Assembly: GCA_019419645.1 (NCBI GenBank)
Contig: DXZN01000008.1
Coordinates: 1 to 29,914 of the forward strand
Length of the DNA stretch: 29,914 bases
Source of the DNA: Collinsella sp.
GTDB taxonomy: Bacteria > Actinomycetota > Coriobacteriia > Coriobacteriales > Coriobacteriaceae
Direction: 5' to 3'
A program made the translations under genes and the position numbers. Below the pieces are notes generated by a model. That model did not search any database, was not told where the DNA came from, and worked only from the letters and a program-made list of their open reading frames with translations. Every line of letters starts with the position of its first letter. Positions within the stretch are counted from its first letter, which is position 1. This document shows, one piece after another, positions 1 to 7,743 of the stretch.

Positions 1-121
1 GGGCGCAAGCCCCCGCTCCCCGCCGGCTCTTACACCACATCTGTGCGCACTACCGGCAAGCACCGCCAGAATCCGCATTTTGGACGCGCCCGAATCGGTT
101 CTGGAGCCGGTTTTCGCGCTC
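1..121. other. gene-free left edge of window
   Basis: This is the 3' flank of nhaA, cut by the window edge. A weak 6-bp hairpin (CGGTTC/GAGCCG with one G:U pair) lies near 97-110, but no T-tract follows it on either strand. I cannot call a terminator or a gene here. Confidence 0.4.
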
Positions 122-1480
122 TTACTCGTCTTTGGGCGAGGGATGCTTGCAGACCACGCTCATGTAGATCATGCCGAGCACGGCTGCGGTGACCGAACCG
201 GCGAGAATAGCGGCCTTGGCTGCAAGAACCTCAAACTGGGCCGTCGGGAAGGCAAGGCCGCTGATGAGAATCGACATGGTAAAGCCGATACCGCCCAGAA
301 TGCCCACGCCGGCAATCATGTGCCAGTTGACATTGTGCGGCAGCTCGCAGGCCTTAAGCTTAACCAGGGCAAACGTCATACCAAAGATGCCGATCGGCTT
401 GCCCAGCAGCATGCCAAAGTACACGCCGAGCGTCACCGGATCGGTGAGCAGCGTGCTCATGTCCACGCCCACTAAGCGAACCTGAGCGTTTACGAACGCA
501 AAGATCGGCAGGATCACAAAGTTGACCGGCGTGGAGATCAGACGTTCCATGCGGATGAGCGGCGGGGTCACGCGGTGCATGACGCGCTCGACCTTGGTGG
601 TCGAGACGGTAAAGTCATGCTGGCCCAGGATGTGTGCCTCGTCGTCGTAGCGGTCATCGAGCAGCGGCAGGCACTCGCCCAACCAATCGGTGAGGCTATC
701 GAGCTTGACGCCGCACTTGGCCGGAATGGTGAAGGCCAGGATGACGCCGGCGAGTGTAGCGTGCACGCCGCTCTTGAACATGCAGAACCACAACAGCAGA
801 CCCAGTACCGAATACGGGGCAAGGCGGTAATGCTGCATCTTGTTGAGCCACACGAGCGCGCAGGTCACAAGCGCGGCGGCGCCCAACCAAAACGGATTGG
901 GGCTCTGACCGTAGAAGATGGCGATGGCGGCGATGGAGATGAGGTCGTCGGCGATGGCGAGCGTCGAGAAGAACACGCGCACGCCGTTGGGCACGCGATT
1001 GCCCAAAAGCGACAGCACGCCCAGTGCGAAGGCAATATCGGTTGCCATGGGGATGGCCCAGCCGTTGTGCGCGCCAGCATGGTTAAAGATCAGGTAGATG
1101 CAGGCGGGAACGACGACGCCGCCCACGGCCGCCAGCATGGGAAGCATGGCCTGACGCGGATTTTTGAGCTCGCCGACCGTCATCTCGTACTTAAGCTCAA
1201 TGCCCACCAACAAAAAGAAAATCGCCATGAGGAAGTCGTTGACGAAAAGCTCAACGGTAAGACCGGCCGTAAGGTTGCCCAGACCCACATACAGCGGGGT
1301 CTCCAAAAAGTGATGGATGGCCTCGTAGGCATCGGTGTTGGCGCAGATAACGGCGGCGATAGCGGCGAAGACCATGACGGCGGCAGAAATCGTGCCGTTC
1401 TCGGCAATGCGCTCCCAAATGTCGTGACGCTCAAAACGTTTGCGCTCACGAACGTTAAACAGCTGCTCGGGTGCTGCCAT
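122..1480 (-). CDS. nhaA: Na+/H+ antiporter NhaA
   Basis: This is a secondary antiporter of the inner membrane that exports Na+ in exchange for H+ for pH and sodium homeostasis. At 452 aa it is longer than E. coli NhaA (388 aa): it has a charged N-terminal extension of about 25 residues and a hydrophilic insert in the middle (around residues 260-315), as in the longer NhaA clade. Family hallmarks are visible. ELKYEMTVGELKNPRQA lies at about 95-111. ATDIAFALGVLSLLG carries Asp148, the equivalent of E. coli Asp133. AIADDL carries the Asp178/Asp179 pair, equivalent to Asp163/Asp164. The start follows GAAAGGAG with 7 nt spacing. It appears to be a single-gene unit upstream-to-downstream of nothing related; ppaC, which lies upstream on the same strand, ends in its own terminator. 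Confidence 0.96.
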   Translation of the reverse strand: MAAPEQLFNVRERKRFERHDIWERIAENGTISAAVMVFAAIAAVICANTDAYEAIHHFLETPLYVGLGNLTAGLTVELFVNDFLMAIFFLLVGIELKYEMTVGELKNPRQAMLPMLAAVGGVVVPACIYLIFNHAGAHNGWAIPMATDIAFALGVLSLLGNRVPNGVRVFFSTLAIADDLISIAAIAIFYGQSPNPFWLGAAALVTCALVWLNKMQHYRLAPYSVLGLLLWFCMFKSGVHATLAGVILAFTIPAKCGVKLDSLTDWLGECLPLLDDRYDDEAHILGQHDFTVSTTKVERVMHRVTPPLIRMERLISTPVNFVILPIFAFVNAQVRLVGVDMSTLLTDPVTLGVYFGMLLGKPIGIFGMTFALVKLKACELPHNVNWHMIAGVGILGGIGFTMSILISGLAFPTAQFEVLAAKAAILAGSVTAAVLGMIYMSVVCKHPSPKDE

Positions 1481-1494
1481 GGGCGGCTCCTTTC

Positions 1495-1510
1495 ACGGGA
1501 AGGCTCCCGT
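1495..1510 (-). promoter_or_regulatory. hairpin just upstream of nhaA RBS
   Basis: ACGGGA and TCCCGT form a perfect 6-bp stem around a 4-nt loop, ending about 4 nt before the GAAAGGAG ribosome binding site of nhaA. It would fold in the mRNA leader and could affect translation or stability. No alternative pairing with the Shine-Dalgarno is obvious. The rest of the gene-free stretch up to the ppaC terminator (1511-1687) shows no convincing promoter to my eye. Confidence 0.35.
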
Positions 1511-1687
1511 CTTAAAAAAGCACGGCCCGCCCAAGTGGCGGCGCCGCGCTCTAACGTATTACGCTTGCATCTAGCCTACCCTGCACGACAAGCACGCAGG
1601 CGTGGCCGAAAAGCGGAACCACAGGTTGAACATTATTTGCTCAACGGCGCGGGCACGCCTGTCCAAGAGACGACGCGGTGCCGCGCA

Positions 1688-1728
1688 CAAAAAACGACCG
1701 GAGCGCGGGGCTTCCGCGATCCGGTCGT
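1688..1728 (-). terminator. intrinsic terminator of ppaC
   Basis: A perfect 9-bp stem (ACGACCGGA at 1694-1702 with TCCGGTCGT at 1720-1728) encloses a further GCGG/CCGC pairing. On the minus strand it is followed directly by a run of T's (A-run at 1689-1694). It lies about 20 nt past the ppaC stop codon. Confidence 0.9.
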
Positions 1729-1748
1729 CGGTGTTAGGCCAAAAGAAC

Positions 1749-2672
1749 CTAGCAGGCGGCCATGATGGGGGCAGCGACCTGCTTCTTACGGGAGAGGACG
1801 CCCGGCATCCAGACGCCGTCGTGCTCGTCGGCAATGCCTAGGCCCTTCTGAGCGGCCTCGGTCTCGCCCTCGAGCAGGACCTGCGAGCCCTCCTCCATGA
1901 TGTCGGTGATGCACAGGACAATGCCGTCAGCACCCTTCTCGGCGACGTAGGCGCGCATGGCCTCGCGAATCTCGTCGATCATGCCGAGTGCGCGGCTCTT
2001 GTCGACGGTCTCGTACTGGCCGATGAGCAGCTTCTTGCCGGCGGGCTCGAACATCTTGATGTCGTTGCCGACCATCTCGGCTGCGGTGAAGGAGCCGGAC
2101 GGACGGGTAAGGAAGACCTCCATGCCAAACTTGACCGGGTCGACGCCCACCTGCTCACCGAGCGTAGCGGCCACGGCGCGGTCGACATCGGTGGTGGTGG
2201 GGCTCTTGAGCATGAGCGTATCGGTCATCATGGCCGAGAGCAGCAGCTTGGCCTGGACGTCGGAAAGCTCAACGCCGAGCACGCCGGCGAGCTTGGTGAC
2301 GATGGTGCAGCTGGAGCCCCAGGGCAGGCAGATGTAGTGCAGCGGGCCGGCGGTCTCGAAGTCGCCGATGCGATGATGATCGACGACGCCAAAGACCGTG
2401 GCGTCCTTAAGACCGGCGACGGACTGGGCGGACTCGTTGTGGTCGGTGAGGACGACGAGCTGACCGGCCTCGACGGACTCAATCACGCGAGGCTCGGCAA
2501 TACCGGCGTCGGCGAGCAGCTTGGCGGACTCTGCCGGAAGCTGACCAAGGGCGCAGGCCTCGTAGGTGTTGCCGGCATACTCAACCTGGTTGAGCAGCTG
2601 GGACAGGACGACGGCGCTCATGATGGCGTCGTTATCGGGGTTCTGGTGACCAAAGACAAGAACGTTTGCCAT
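1749..2672 (-). CDS. ppaC: manganese-dependent inorganic pyrophosphatase (DHH family)
   Basis: A soluble family II pyrophosphatase that hydrolyses PPi to two phosphates and so drives biosynthetic reactions forward. The 307 aa length is typical. Metal-site motifs are intact: FGHQNPDND (His9, Asp13, Asp15), TDHNE (Asp77) and the signature VDHH (Asp98-His99-His100) in the N-terminal DHH domain. SRKKQ near the C-terminus is the substrate-binding Arg-Lys-Lys of the DHHA2 domain. The start ATG follows GTGGAGGATATCC, a clear ribosome binding site. No CBS or DRTGG regulatory insert is present, so this is the short, unregulated form. It is probably monocistronic, with a possible promoter at 2711-2740 and its own terminator. 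Confidence 0.97.
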   Translation of the reverse strand: MANVLVFGHQNPDNDAIMSAVVLSQLLNQVEYAGNTYEACALGQLPAESAKLLADAGIAEPRVIESVEAGQLVVLTDHNESAQSVAGLKDATVFGVVDHHRIGDFETAGPLHYICLPWGSSCTIVTKLAGVLGVELSDVQAKLLLSAMMTDTLMLKSPTTTDVDRAVAATLGEQVGVDPVKFGMEVFLTRPSGSFTAAEMVGNDIKMFEPAGKKLLIGQYETVDKSRALGMIDEIREAMRAYVAEKGADGIVLCITDIMEEGSQVLLEGETEAAQKGLGIADEHDGVWMPGVLSRKKQVAAPIMAAC

Positions 2673-2710
2673 GGATATCCTCCACTTGATATGTGTACTT
2701 GGACGTAGCT

Positions 2711-2740
2711 ATGGTAGCACGCCGATGCCGAGCCTTCGCA
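2711..2740 (-). promoter_or_regulatory. possible ppaC promoter
   Basis: On the minus strand TACCAT (2711-2716) could be a -10 box, with TGCGAA (2735-2740) as a weak -35 at 18-bp spacing. This would give a leader of roughly 30 nt. The match is modest, and a small GCCTTC/GGAAGG pairing overlaps it. Confidence 0.3.
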
Positions 2741-2805
2741 GACGGAAGGGCCACGGCATATTTTGGGGCAGGCACGGGGGCCAAGGCCGTCCCTTTTCAC
2801 CGTGT

Positions 2806-2836
2806 TGGTGCAAAGTAACCTGACCCCCTTGCACCA
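2806..2836. repeat. small palindromic repeat (type A), 3' of glucokinase
   Basis: TGGTGCAA (2806-2813) and TTGCACCA (2829-2836) form a perfect 8-bp inverted repeat around a 15-nt core containing AACCTGACCCCC. It starts 2 nt past the glucokinase stop codon. The core (CTGACCCC, or GGGGTCAG on the other strand) resembles REP sequences linked to RAYT transposases. No T-tract follows, so a standard terminator is less likely. Confidence 0.55.
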
Positions 2837-2837
2837 G

Positions 2838-3791
2838 CTATTTACCGGCGGCACGCAGAGCTACGTAGGCGGCACCGATGATGCCGGCGTCGTTGCCGAG
2901 CGAGGCGACCTTAATGGGCGTCTCGCGCGAGGCGGAAAGCGCGTATTGCTTAAAGTGCTCGCGGACCTTGTCGAGGTAGACATCGGCCGAGGCAGACGCA
3001 CCGCCGCCGATCAGGAACATCTCGGGGTCGACCACGTTGGCGATAAGCGCCAGGGCGCGGCCGAGGTAGTCGGCCATGGTATCGGCAGCTGCCAACGCGA
3101 GCTTGTCACCCTCGCGGCAGGCCTGGAACACGTCCTTGGAATCGGAGGGGCCGGTGAGCTCAATGGGCTCGACGCCCGCCTTCTTGCACTCGGCAAGGTA
3201 GTTGCTCACCACGCCGGTGGCGCTGGAATACTGCTCCAGATGGCCATGGCCGCCACAGCCGCAGGTGCGCTCCTCAGCCGGGTTCAGGCACATGTGGCCA
3301 ATCTCACCGCCAGCACCCACAACGCCCGATACCACGTCGCCGTTAACGATAACGCCGCCGCCCACGCCGGTACCGATGGTGACCATCACGACGTTCTGCA
3401 CGCCCTTGGCAGAACCGAGCCAGGCCTCGCCCATGGCAGCGGCGTTGGCATCGTTCTCATACTTAACGACCGCGTCGGGGCAGTGCTTTTGAATGGCAAT
3501 CCTCAGCTCGGGCAGGTTGATGGCAATGTTGGCCTTGACCTTGGCATCGCCCGATGCCGGGATGGGGCACGGAACGGCCAGGCCAATGCCCGCCACAAAG
3601 GCACGCGGAATCTGGGCTTTGGCGACCACCTGGTCGATAGCCTCGGTCACCGCGGCAAAGCCCGCAGCGTCAACGATGGGAGGCGTGGGCACGCTGGCCT
3701 TGGCCAGCAGGTTTCCGTCCTCGTCGAACAGGCCCTCCTTAACCGAGGTACCGCCGACGTCGATGCCAATGTAATACTGCTTAGGTTCCAT
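2838..3791 (-). CDS. glk: ROK-family glucokinase
   Basis: Cytoplasmic sugar kinase, most likely ATP-dependent phosphorylation of glucose to glucose-6-phosphate. The ATG at 3791 gives 317 aa and follows GAAAGGTGGGCTCCC, a good ribosome binding site; the longer reading frame to 3857 would run through repeat B1. Seen in order: an N-terminal phosphate-binding IGIDVGGTSVKEG, a catalytic region with ENDANAAAMGEA, TIGTGVGGGV, the GEIGH motif and the ROK zinc segment CGCGGHGHLE. The third zinc cysteine of the usual CxCGxxGCxE is His here. It lies just downstream of the beta-glucoside PTS operon but beyond that operon's terminator, so it is probably transcribed separately. Its role in using free glucose released by the GH1 enzyme is inferred. 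A ROK kinase for another hexose cannot be excluded. Confidence 0.9.
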   Translation of the reverse strand: MEPKQYYIGIDVGGTSVKEGLFDEDGNLLAKASVPTPPIVDAAGFAAVTEAIDQVVAKAQIPRAFVAGIGLAVPCPIPASGDAKVKANIAINLPELRIAIQKHCPDAVVKYENDANAAAMGEAWLGSAKGVQNVVMVTIGTGVGGGVIVNGDVVSGVVGAGGEIGHMCLNPAEERTCGCGGHGHLEQYSSATGVVSNYLAECKKAGVEPIELTGPSDSKDVFQACREGDKLALAAADTMADYLGRALALIANVVDPEMFLIGGGASASADVYLDKVREHFKQYALSASRETPIKVASLGNDAGIIGAAYVALRAAGK

Positions 3792-3843
3792 GGGAGCCCA
3801 CCTTTCTCGTTTAAACATTGCCTGTATGGTACCGCTCCCAAAG

Positions 3844-3890
3844 CAAAAACCTACCAAAAAGGGACAGGTTTGTTTTGGCAGGTTTTATCT
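3844..3890. repeat. small palindromic repeat (type B, copy 1)
   Basis: AAAACCTACCAAAA (3846-3859) pairs with TTTTGGCAGGTTTT (3873-3886) at 13 of 14 positions plus one G:U, around a 13-nt centre holding GGGACAGGTTTG. The segment GGGACAGGTTTG plus TTTTGGCAGGTT recurs in both arms of the larger element at 7744-7827, so this is a dispersed repeat. It lies in the leader region of the glucokinase gene. Confidence 0.65.
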
Positions 3891-3936
3891 GGGGAAACGC
3901 AATTGGCTGCCCAACAGGCCGCGCAAGACCATCCCC

Positions 3937-3974
3937 AAAAATAAAGGCGCCGGGAGGCGGAGGCTCCCGGCGCC
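3937..3974 (-). terminator. terminator of the bgl-PTS operon
   Basis: GGCGCCGGGAG (3946-3956) and CTCCCGGCGCC (3964-3974) form a perfect 11-bp GC-rich stem with a 7-nt loop. On the minus strand it is followed by TTTATTTTT. It lies about 60 nt past the IIA stop codon and separates the PTS operon from the glucokinase. Confidence 0.93.
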
Positions 3975-4032
3975 CGTCAAAGGGACTATGTTGTCTGTTG
4001 GACCGCACGGTCCGTCGCGGCGATAACGCCGA

Positions 4033-4365
4033 CTAGGCCTGAAGTGCCTGCAGCTGCTTGTGAACCTCGATGAGCTCCGTCGCCATGACGCGCATGGTCT
4101 CGGTGCCGGCCATCTGGTCCTCGGCATGCAGCAAAATCAACGGGGCCTCGCCGTTACGTTCGCCGTTGGCCTCCTTCTTCAGAAGCCCCATGTGAACATC
4201 GTGGCCACCGTTATAGGCCTCGTCGCCCTGCTTGATAAGCTCCTCGGCGGCGTCAAAATCGCCCTCCTTGGCCTTTTGCACGGCATTGATGTACATGCTC
4301 TTGGCGGTACCGACGTAGCTGATGATCTCAAAGCAGGTCATCTGCAGTTCGTTCATATCCTCCAT
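4033..4365 (-). CDS. PTS lactose/cellobiose-type IIA component
   Basis: Cytoplasmic phosphocarrier that accepts phosphate from HPr and passes it to IIB. The ATG at 4365 gives 110 aa, close to the usual 100-115 aa of the all-helical PTS IIA lac/cel family. LILLHAEDQMAG near residues 75-87 contains the phosphorylated His. TAKSMYINAVQKAKEGDFDAA is typical of the first helices. The start is preceded by TAGGTG at 6 nt, which includes the stop codon of IIB. An upstream GTG at 4374 is possible but has no ribosome binding site. The gene follows IIB with 9 nt spacing, so the two are translationally close. It is the last gene of the operon before the terminator at 3937-3974. Confidence 0.95.
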   Translation of the reverse strand: MEDMNELQMTCFEIISYVGTAKSMYINAVQKAKEGDFDAAEELIKQGDEAYNGGHDVHMGLLKKEANGERNGEAPLILLHAEDQMAGTETMRVMATELIEVHKQLQALQA

Positions 4366-4374
4366 GCAGAGCAC

Positions 4375-4677
4375 CTAGCCCATCACGCTGACGCAGTGGT
4401 CGATGATGCTGGCAGCGTTCATGCGGCCGTAGTCGACCATGTTGATGACCTCGACCGGAAAACGACCGGCGGCCTCCTTCTCAAAATCGCCCTTGGTGTA
4501 GCCGATCTGCGGACCAAGCAGCAACATGTCGCACTCGTCCAGGTGATCGTGGGCCTCGTTCATGGGACGAGCCTCGACCTCAATATCCAGACCACGGTTT
4601 GCAACCTCGGCCTGCATCTTCTGGACCAGCAGGCTCGTGGACATACCGGCATTGCAGCAGAGCATGATCTTCTTCAT
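4375..4677 (-). CDS. PTS lactose/cellobiose-type IIB component
   Basis: Cytoplasmic phosphotransfer domain that takes phosphate from IIA on a cysteine and gives it to the sugar bound by IIC. At 100 aa it has the normal length for a stand-alone cel-type IIB. The N-terminal strand and P-loop, IMLCCNAGMSTSLLVQKM, contain the active-site cysteine; by spacing to GMSTS it is Cys8. The start has an excellent ribosome binding site (AAGGAGGAAACC before ATG). It lies between IIC and IIA in the operon. A 156-nt gap upstream carries a GC-rich hairpin (4778-4810), which may set the ratio of IIB/IIA to IIC. Confidence 0.96.
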   Translation of the reverse strand: MKKIMLCCNAGMSTSLLVQKMQAEVANRGLDIEVEARPMNEAHDHLDECDMLLLGPQIGYTKGDFEKEAAGRFPVEVINMVDYGRMNAASIIDHCVSVMG

Positions 4678-4777
4678 GGTTTCCTCCTTATAACTGCGCG
4701 GCGCGCAGACGACAACTGGTTTTATTCCTTGCGGCTATTGTGCCCACCCCCCTGCATCTTTACACAAGGGAGAGAGC

Positions 4778-4810
4778 TGCGGGCACCGGCGCCGCGTACC
4801 GGCGCCCGCA
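4778..4810 (-). other. GC-rich hairpin between IIC and IIB
   Basis: TGCGGGC (4778-4784) pairs with GCCCGCA (4804-4810). After one mismatch, CCGG pairs with CCGG inside it. No T-tract follows on the minus strand, so it is not a standard terminator. It could be an RNA processing or stability element in the IIC-IIB intercistronic region (4678-4833). Confidence 0.5.
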
Positions 4811-4833
4811 ACGGTGGAAGGGAAAGCGAACGT

Positions 4834-6186
4834 TTAGGCGTTCTGCTCGGCAAGGGCCTCCTGCTTGGCGATTGCCTTCTCGGAAATCTTCATAAAGGGC
4901 AGGTAGACGGCCATGCCAATGACAATCTCGATAGCCTGCCACACGCCAGCGCGCCAGTCAAAGCCCGTAGCGAGCAGGGCATTGATGACGGGAGGCATGG
5001 TCCAGGGCACCTGGGCGATGCAGGGGCTGATGATGCCTGCGCAGGTAAGGCCATAGGTGATGCCGATGAACAGGTCGGGAAGGAGGACAAACGGGATCAT
5101 GAGCGGCAGGTTGTACACGATGGGGTAACCGTAGATAACCGGCTCGTTGATGTTGAACAGACCAGGCAGGATAGCCATCTTGGAAACGGTCTCGGAAGCC
5201 TTGTTTTTGGAGAACAGGAGCGTGTCGAGCAGGAGCATGAGGGTGCAGCCCGAGCCGCCGATGAGGGCGAAGCTGTTAACGATCTGCATGTTCATGTAGT
5301 GATCGGGCTGGATGGTGCCACCGGCGGCAAAGGTAGCCATGTTGTCGACGATGAGCATGGTCAGGATCGGCTCGACGGTAGCGCCAGAGATGGTGGACTG
5401 GTGAATACCGACGCAGAACAGCAGGTTAGCAAGGGTGTAGATGAGGATAACAGCCCACGGACCAGCGTTCATGATGCTCTTGAGCGGGTTGGAGATGCAC
5501 GTGGAGATGATGGTGCACAGATCGGTGCCGGCGCACACGGCGAGCAGGGCTGCGGCAAGAGCGAAGACCGCGAGGTTAAGCAGCATCGGAATCATGACGT
5601 TGAAGGAGTTGGAGACCGCGGGAGGCACGCCCTCGCCCAGCTTAACCTTGAGCTTCTCGACGCCAGAAATCTTGATGAAGAGCGAGACGGAAAGCAGGGC
5701 GATGATAATAGCCGAGAACAGACCGTTGGTGCCGGTGTTGGCAGTCGAAAGGGCGCCCGTGACCTCGGCGGAGGTGATCTTGTCGGTGAGCAGTGGGCTC
5801 GTGGCGGCAAGCGTGGCGGTGATCTGCTGCGGCATCATGATGACGAAGGCAGAGATAGCGACGACCATGCAAGCAAGCGGATTATCGAAGCGCTTGTTCT
5901 TAGCGAGGCTGTAGCCAATCAATCCGGCCAAGATAATGGCAGAGACGTTGAGGGTGCCCAGCGTAATCGCCGAACCCCACGTCTGAAGGTTGGCAAGGCC
6001 CGCCGCATCGAGCGGGAACAGAGGGAACACGACGTTGTTAATAAGAACCGCGATACCCGCAAGGATATAGAGCGGCGTGATGGTCGCGAAGGCGTCACGC
6101 AGGGAACGCAGGTGAACCTGGTTTCCCACCTTCGCAGAGACCTCGGCAAACTTGTCGAGGAAGCTCTTTCCGTTGTCACTGGCCAT
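4834..6186 (-). CDS. PTS lactose/cellobiose-type IIC permease
   Basis: Membrane permease that binds the sugar, passes it inward and presents it for phosphorylation by IIB. At 450 aa it has the usual length for cel-type IIC and about ten hydrophobic segments. An N-terminal amphipathic helix (FLDKFAEVSAKVGNQ) and HLRSLRDAFATITPLYILAG are typical. VYNLPLMIPFVLLPDL and the ILPGLFNINEPVIYG motif near residue 340 match the conserved NINEP/GxP sugar-binding region of this superfamily. The start follows TTAGGAGCAATC. It is the second gene of the leftward operon, 119 nt after the hydrolase. The substrate is inferred to be a beta-glucoside such as cellobiose because of the neighbouring GH1 enzyme; the exact sugar cannot be read from sequence. 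Confidence 0.95.
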   Translation of the reverse strand: MASDNGKSFLDKFAEVSAKVGNQVHLRSLRDAFATITPLYILAGIAVLINNVVFPLFPLDAAGLANLQTWGSAITLGTLNVSAIILAGLIGYSLAKNKRFDNPLACMVVAISAFVIMMPQQITATLAATSPLLTDKITSAEVTGALSTANTGTNGLFSAIIIALLSVSLFIKISGVEKLKVKLGEGVPPAVSNSFNVMIPMLLNLAVFALAAALLAVCAGTDLCTIISTCISNPLKSIMNAGPWAVILIYTLANLLFCVGIHQSTISGATVEPILTMLIVDNMATFAAGGTIQPDHYMNMQIVNSFALIGGSGCTLMLLLDTLLFSKNKASETVSKMAILPGLFNINEPVIYGYPIVYNLPLMIPFVLLPDLFIGITYGLTCAGIISPCIAQVPWTMPPVINALLATGFDWRAGVWQAIEIVIGMAVYLPFMKISEKAIAKQEALAEQNA

Positions 6187-6267
6187 GATTGCTCCTAACT
6201 TTCAAATCCGGCCTTTCCTATGCGCACGGTGGTCTGTCGCCCTCTGCCACCAGATGTGCCATGTGTT

Positions 6268-6283
6268 GCGCGCGGCGGCGCGC
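6268..6283 (-). other. hairpin between GH1 gene and IIC
   Basis: GCGCGC (6268-6273) and GCGCGC (6278-6283) form a perfect 6-bp stem with a 4-nt loop in the 119-nt gap between the hydrolase and IIC. A second, weaker pairing (GGTGG with CCACC) lies nearer IIC. There is no T-tract, so this is probably an mRNA processing or stability structure. Confidence 0.4.
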
Positions 6284-6305
6284 GGTCTGGACGTTCGTCC
6301 GGTCG

Positions 6306-7706
6306 CTAATCAACCACGTGGGTCGTGGCGACCTGTTTGAGCCAGGCCGCCGACTTCTTAAGACGGCGCTTATAGCCATCCATCAGATCGACCTCGACAA
6401 AGCCATAGCGATTCTTAAAGGCATTGGCCCAAGACCAGTTATCGATGACGGCCCAATAATGGTATCCGCGGCACTTGGCGCCCTCGTCGATGGCCTTGGC
6501 CACCCACTCCAGGTGCTGACGTACAAAGTCGACGCGGTAGTCATCCTGGATGGTTCCTTCGGCGTCACGGTTCTTGTATTCGTCCATGATGCCGATGCCG
6601 TTCTCGGAAACGAACCACTCAAGATCGGGGTAGTTCTTAGCGCAGTCCATGCCAAAGTCGTAGAGGCCCTGCGGGTAGATCTCCCAGCCGCGGCTCTCGT
6701 TCATAACGGCGTCGGGCCATACGTACTCGTCGGCAAAGTGCGGCAGGCCGTACTGGTCGACCTTGCTCGCCGGCGCCTGAACACGCGTGGGGTGGTAGTA
6801 GTTGCAGCCTAGCCAGTCGACAACACCCTGCTTGAGGATCTCTTGGTCGCCGGCGCGGAACGGGAGCTTAACGCCGCCCTCGGCCAGGCTGTCGAGCACG
6901 TCGGCAGGAAGCTCGCCCTTGGTGATGAGGTCGAGCCACCAGCGGTTGTTGATGCCGCTGGTCATGCGCACGGCCTCGAGGTCCGCCTCGCTGGGGTTCT
7001 CCTTGGTGTAGACCGGGGTAAAGCAGTTGATCATGCCGATCTTGGCATCGGCGCGAATAGCGCCCTCGTCATAGGCGCGACGATAGTTGGCCACGGCCAG
7101 CGCGTGCGCCAGCGAGATGTGATACTGCACGGTGCGGGCGCGGTTGAAGTCGTGGAGCTGCGGGAACCACACGCCCTCCTGATAGCGCTGCTCGGGCTCG
7201 ACGATGGGCTCGTTAAAGGTGAACCAGTACTTAATCTCCTGGCCAAACTCGTGGAAGGCGACGTCGGCGTAATGTGCGTAAGCCTCGACAACCTCACGGC
7301 TCTCCCAGCCGCCACGGTTAAAGAGGTAGGTGGGCATGTCAAAGTGGTACAAGTTGACAAACGGCTCCAAGCCGGCTTCGCGAGAGGCGCGGAACAACTC
7401 GTGATACCACGCGGCACCTTCCTCGTTGAGGTTGCCGTCGGCATCGAGCAGACGGCTCCACTGGATGGAAGTGCGATAGGTATCCAGACCCAAGTCCTTC
7501 AAAATGCGAAGGTCTTCCTGGTACTTGGCCATAAAGTCATTGCCGGCGTAAGAGCCAACGCGGTTGTAGAACGAACCCAGATCCTGGATGGACCAGGTGT
7601 CCCACAGGTTCTCGAGCTTGCCGCCCTGGTTCCACTGACCCTCAGTCTGCGGGCCGGACATAGCAGCGCCAAAGAAGAAGTCGTTGGGCAGCTGATACTG
7701 TGCCAT
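6306..7706 (-). CDS. GH1 beta-glucosidase / 6-phospho-beta-glucosidase
   Basis: Cytoplasmic retaining glycosidase of family 1, inferred to cleave the phosphorylated beta-glucoside delivered by the PTS to glucose-6-P plus glucose or aglycone. The ATG at 7706 gives 466 aa, normal for GH1, and follows GCGAGGACTTTG; a TTG one codon upstream is less likely. The acid/base glutamate is in YWFTFNEP and the nucleophile in FVSENGIG. At the phosphate-recognition site, phospho-enzymes usually have Ser, then Lys-x-Tyr; here the region reads WSWANAFKNRYG. Ser425 and Tyr434 are kept, but position 432 is Asn and the Lys is at 431. Phospho-specificity is therefore supported mainly by operon context. First gene of the operon, read from the promoter at 7874-7901. 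Confidence 0.93.
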   Translation of the reverse strand: MAQYQLPNDFFFGAAMSGPQTEGQWNQGGKLENLWDTWSIQDLGSFYNRVGSYAGNDFMAKYQEDLRILKDLGLDTYRTSIQWSRLLDADGNLNEEGAAWYHELFRASREAGLEPFVNLYHFDMPTYLFNRGGWESREVVEAYAHYADVAFHEFGQEIKYWFTFNEPIVEPEQRYQEGVWFPQLHDFNRARTVQYHISLAHALAVANYRRAYDEGAIRADAKIGMINCFTPVYTKENPSEADLEAVRMTSGINNRWWLDLITKGELPADVLDSLAEGGVKLPFRAGDQEILKQGVVDWLGCNYYHPTRVQAPASKVDQYGLPHFADEYVWPDAVMNESRGWEIYPQGLYDFGMDCAKNYPDLEWFVSENGIGIMDEYKNRDAEGTIQDDYRVDFVRQHLEWVAKAIDEGAKCRGYHYWAVIDNWSWANAFKNRYGFVEVDLMDGYKRRLKKSAAWLKQVATTHVVD

Positions 7707-7743
7707 CAAAGTCCTCGCTTTCGTGTTCTAGAGCTTCCGGTTG

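Noticed and set aside
4060..6198. 712-codon open frame on the plus strand opposite the PTS genes
   Set aside because: It lies entirely antisense to IIA, IIB and IIC, spans their terminators and gaps, and its product is a His/Asp/Gly-rich sequence without domains. It is a GC-rich shadow.
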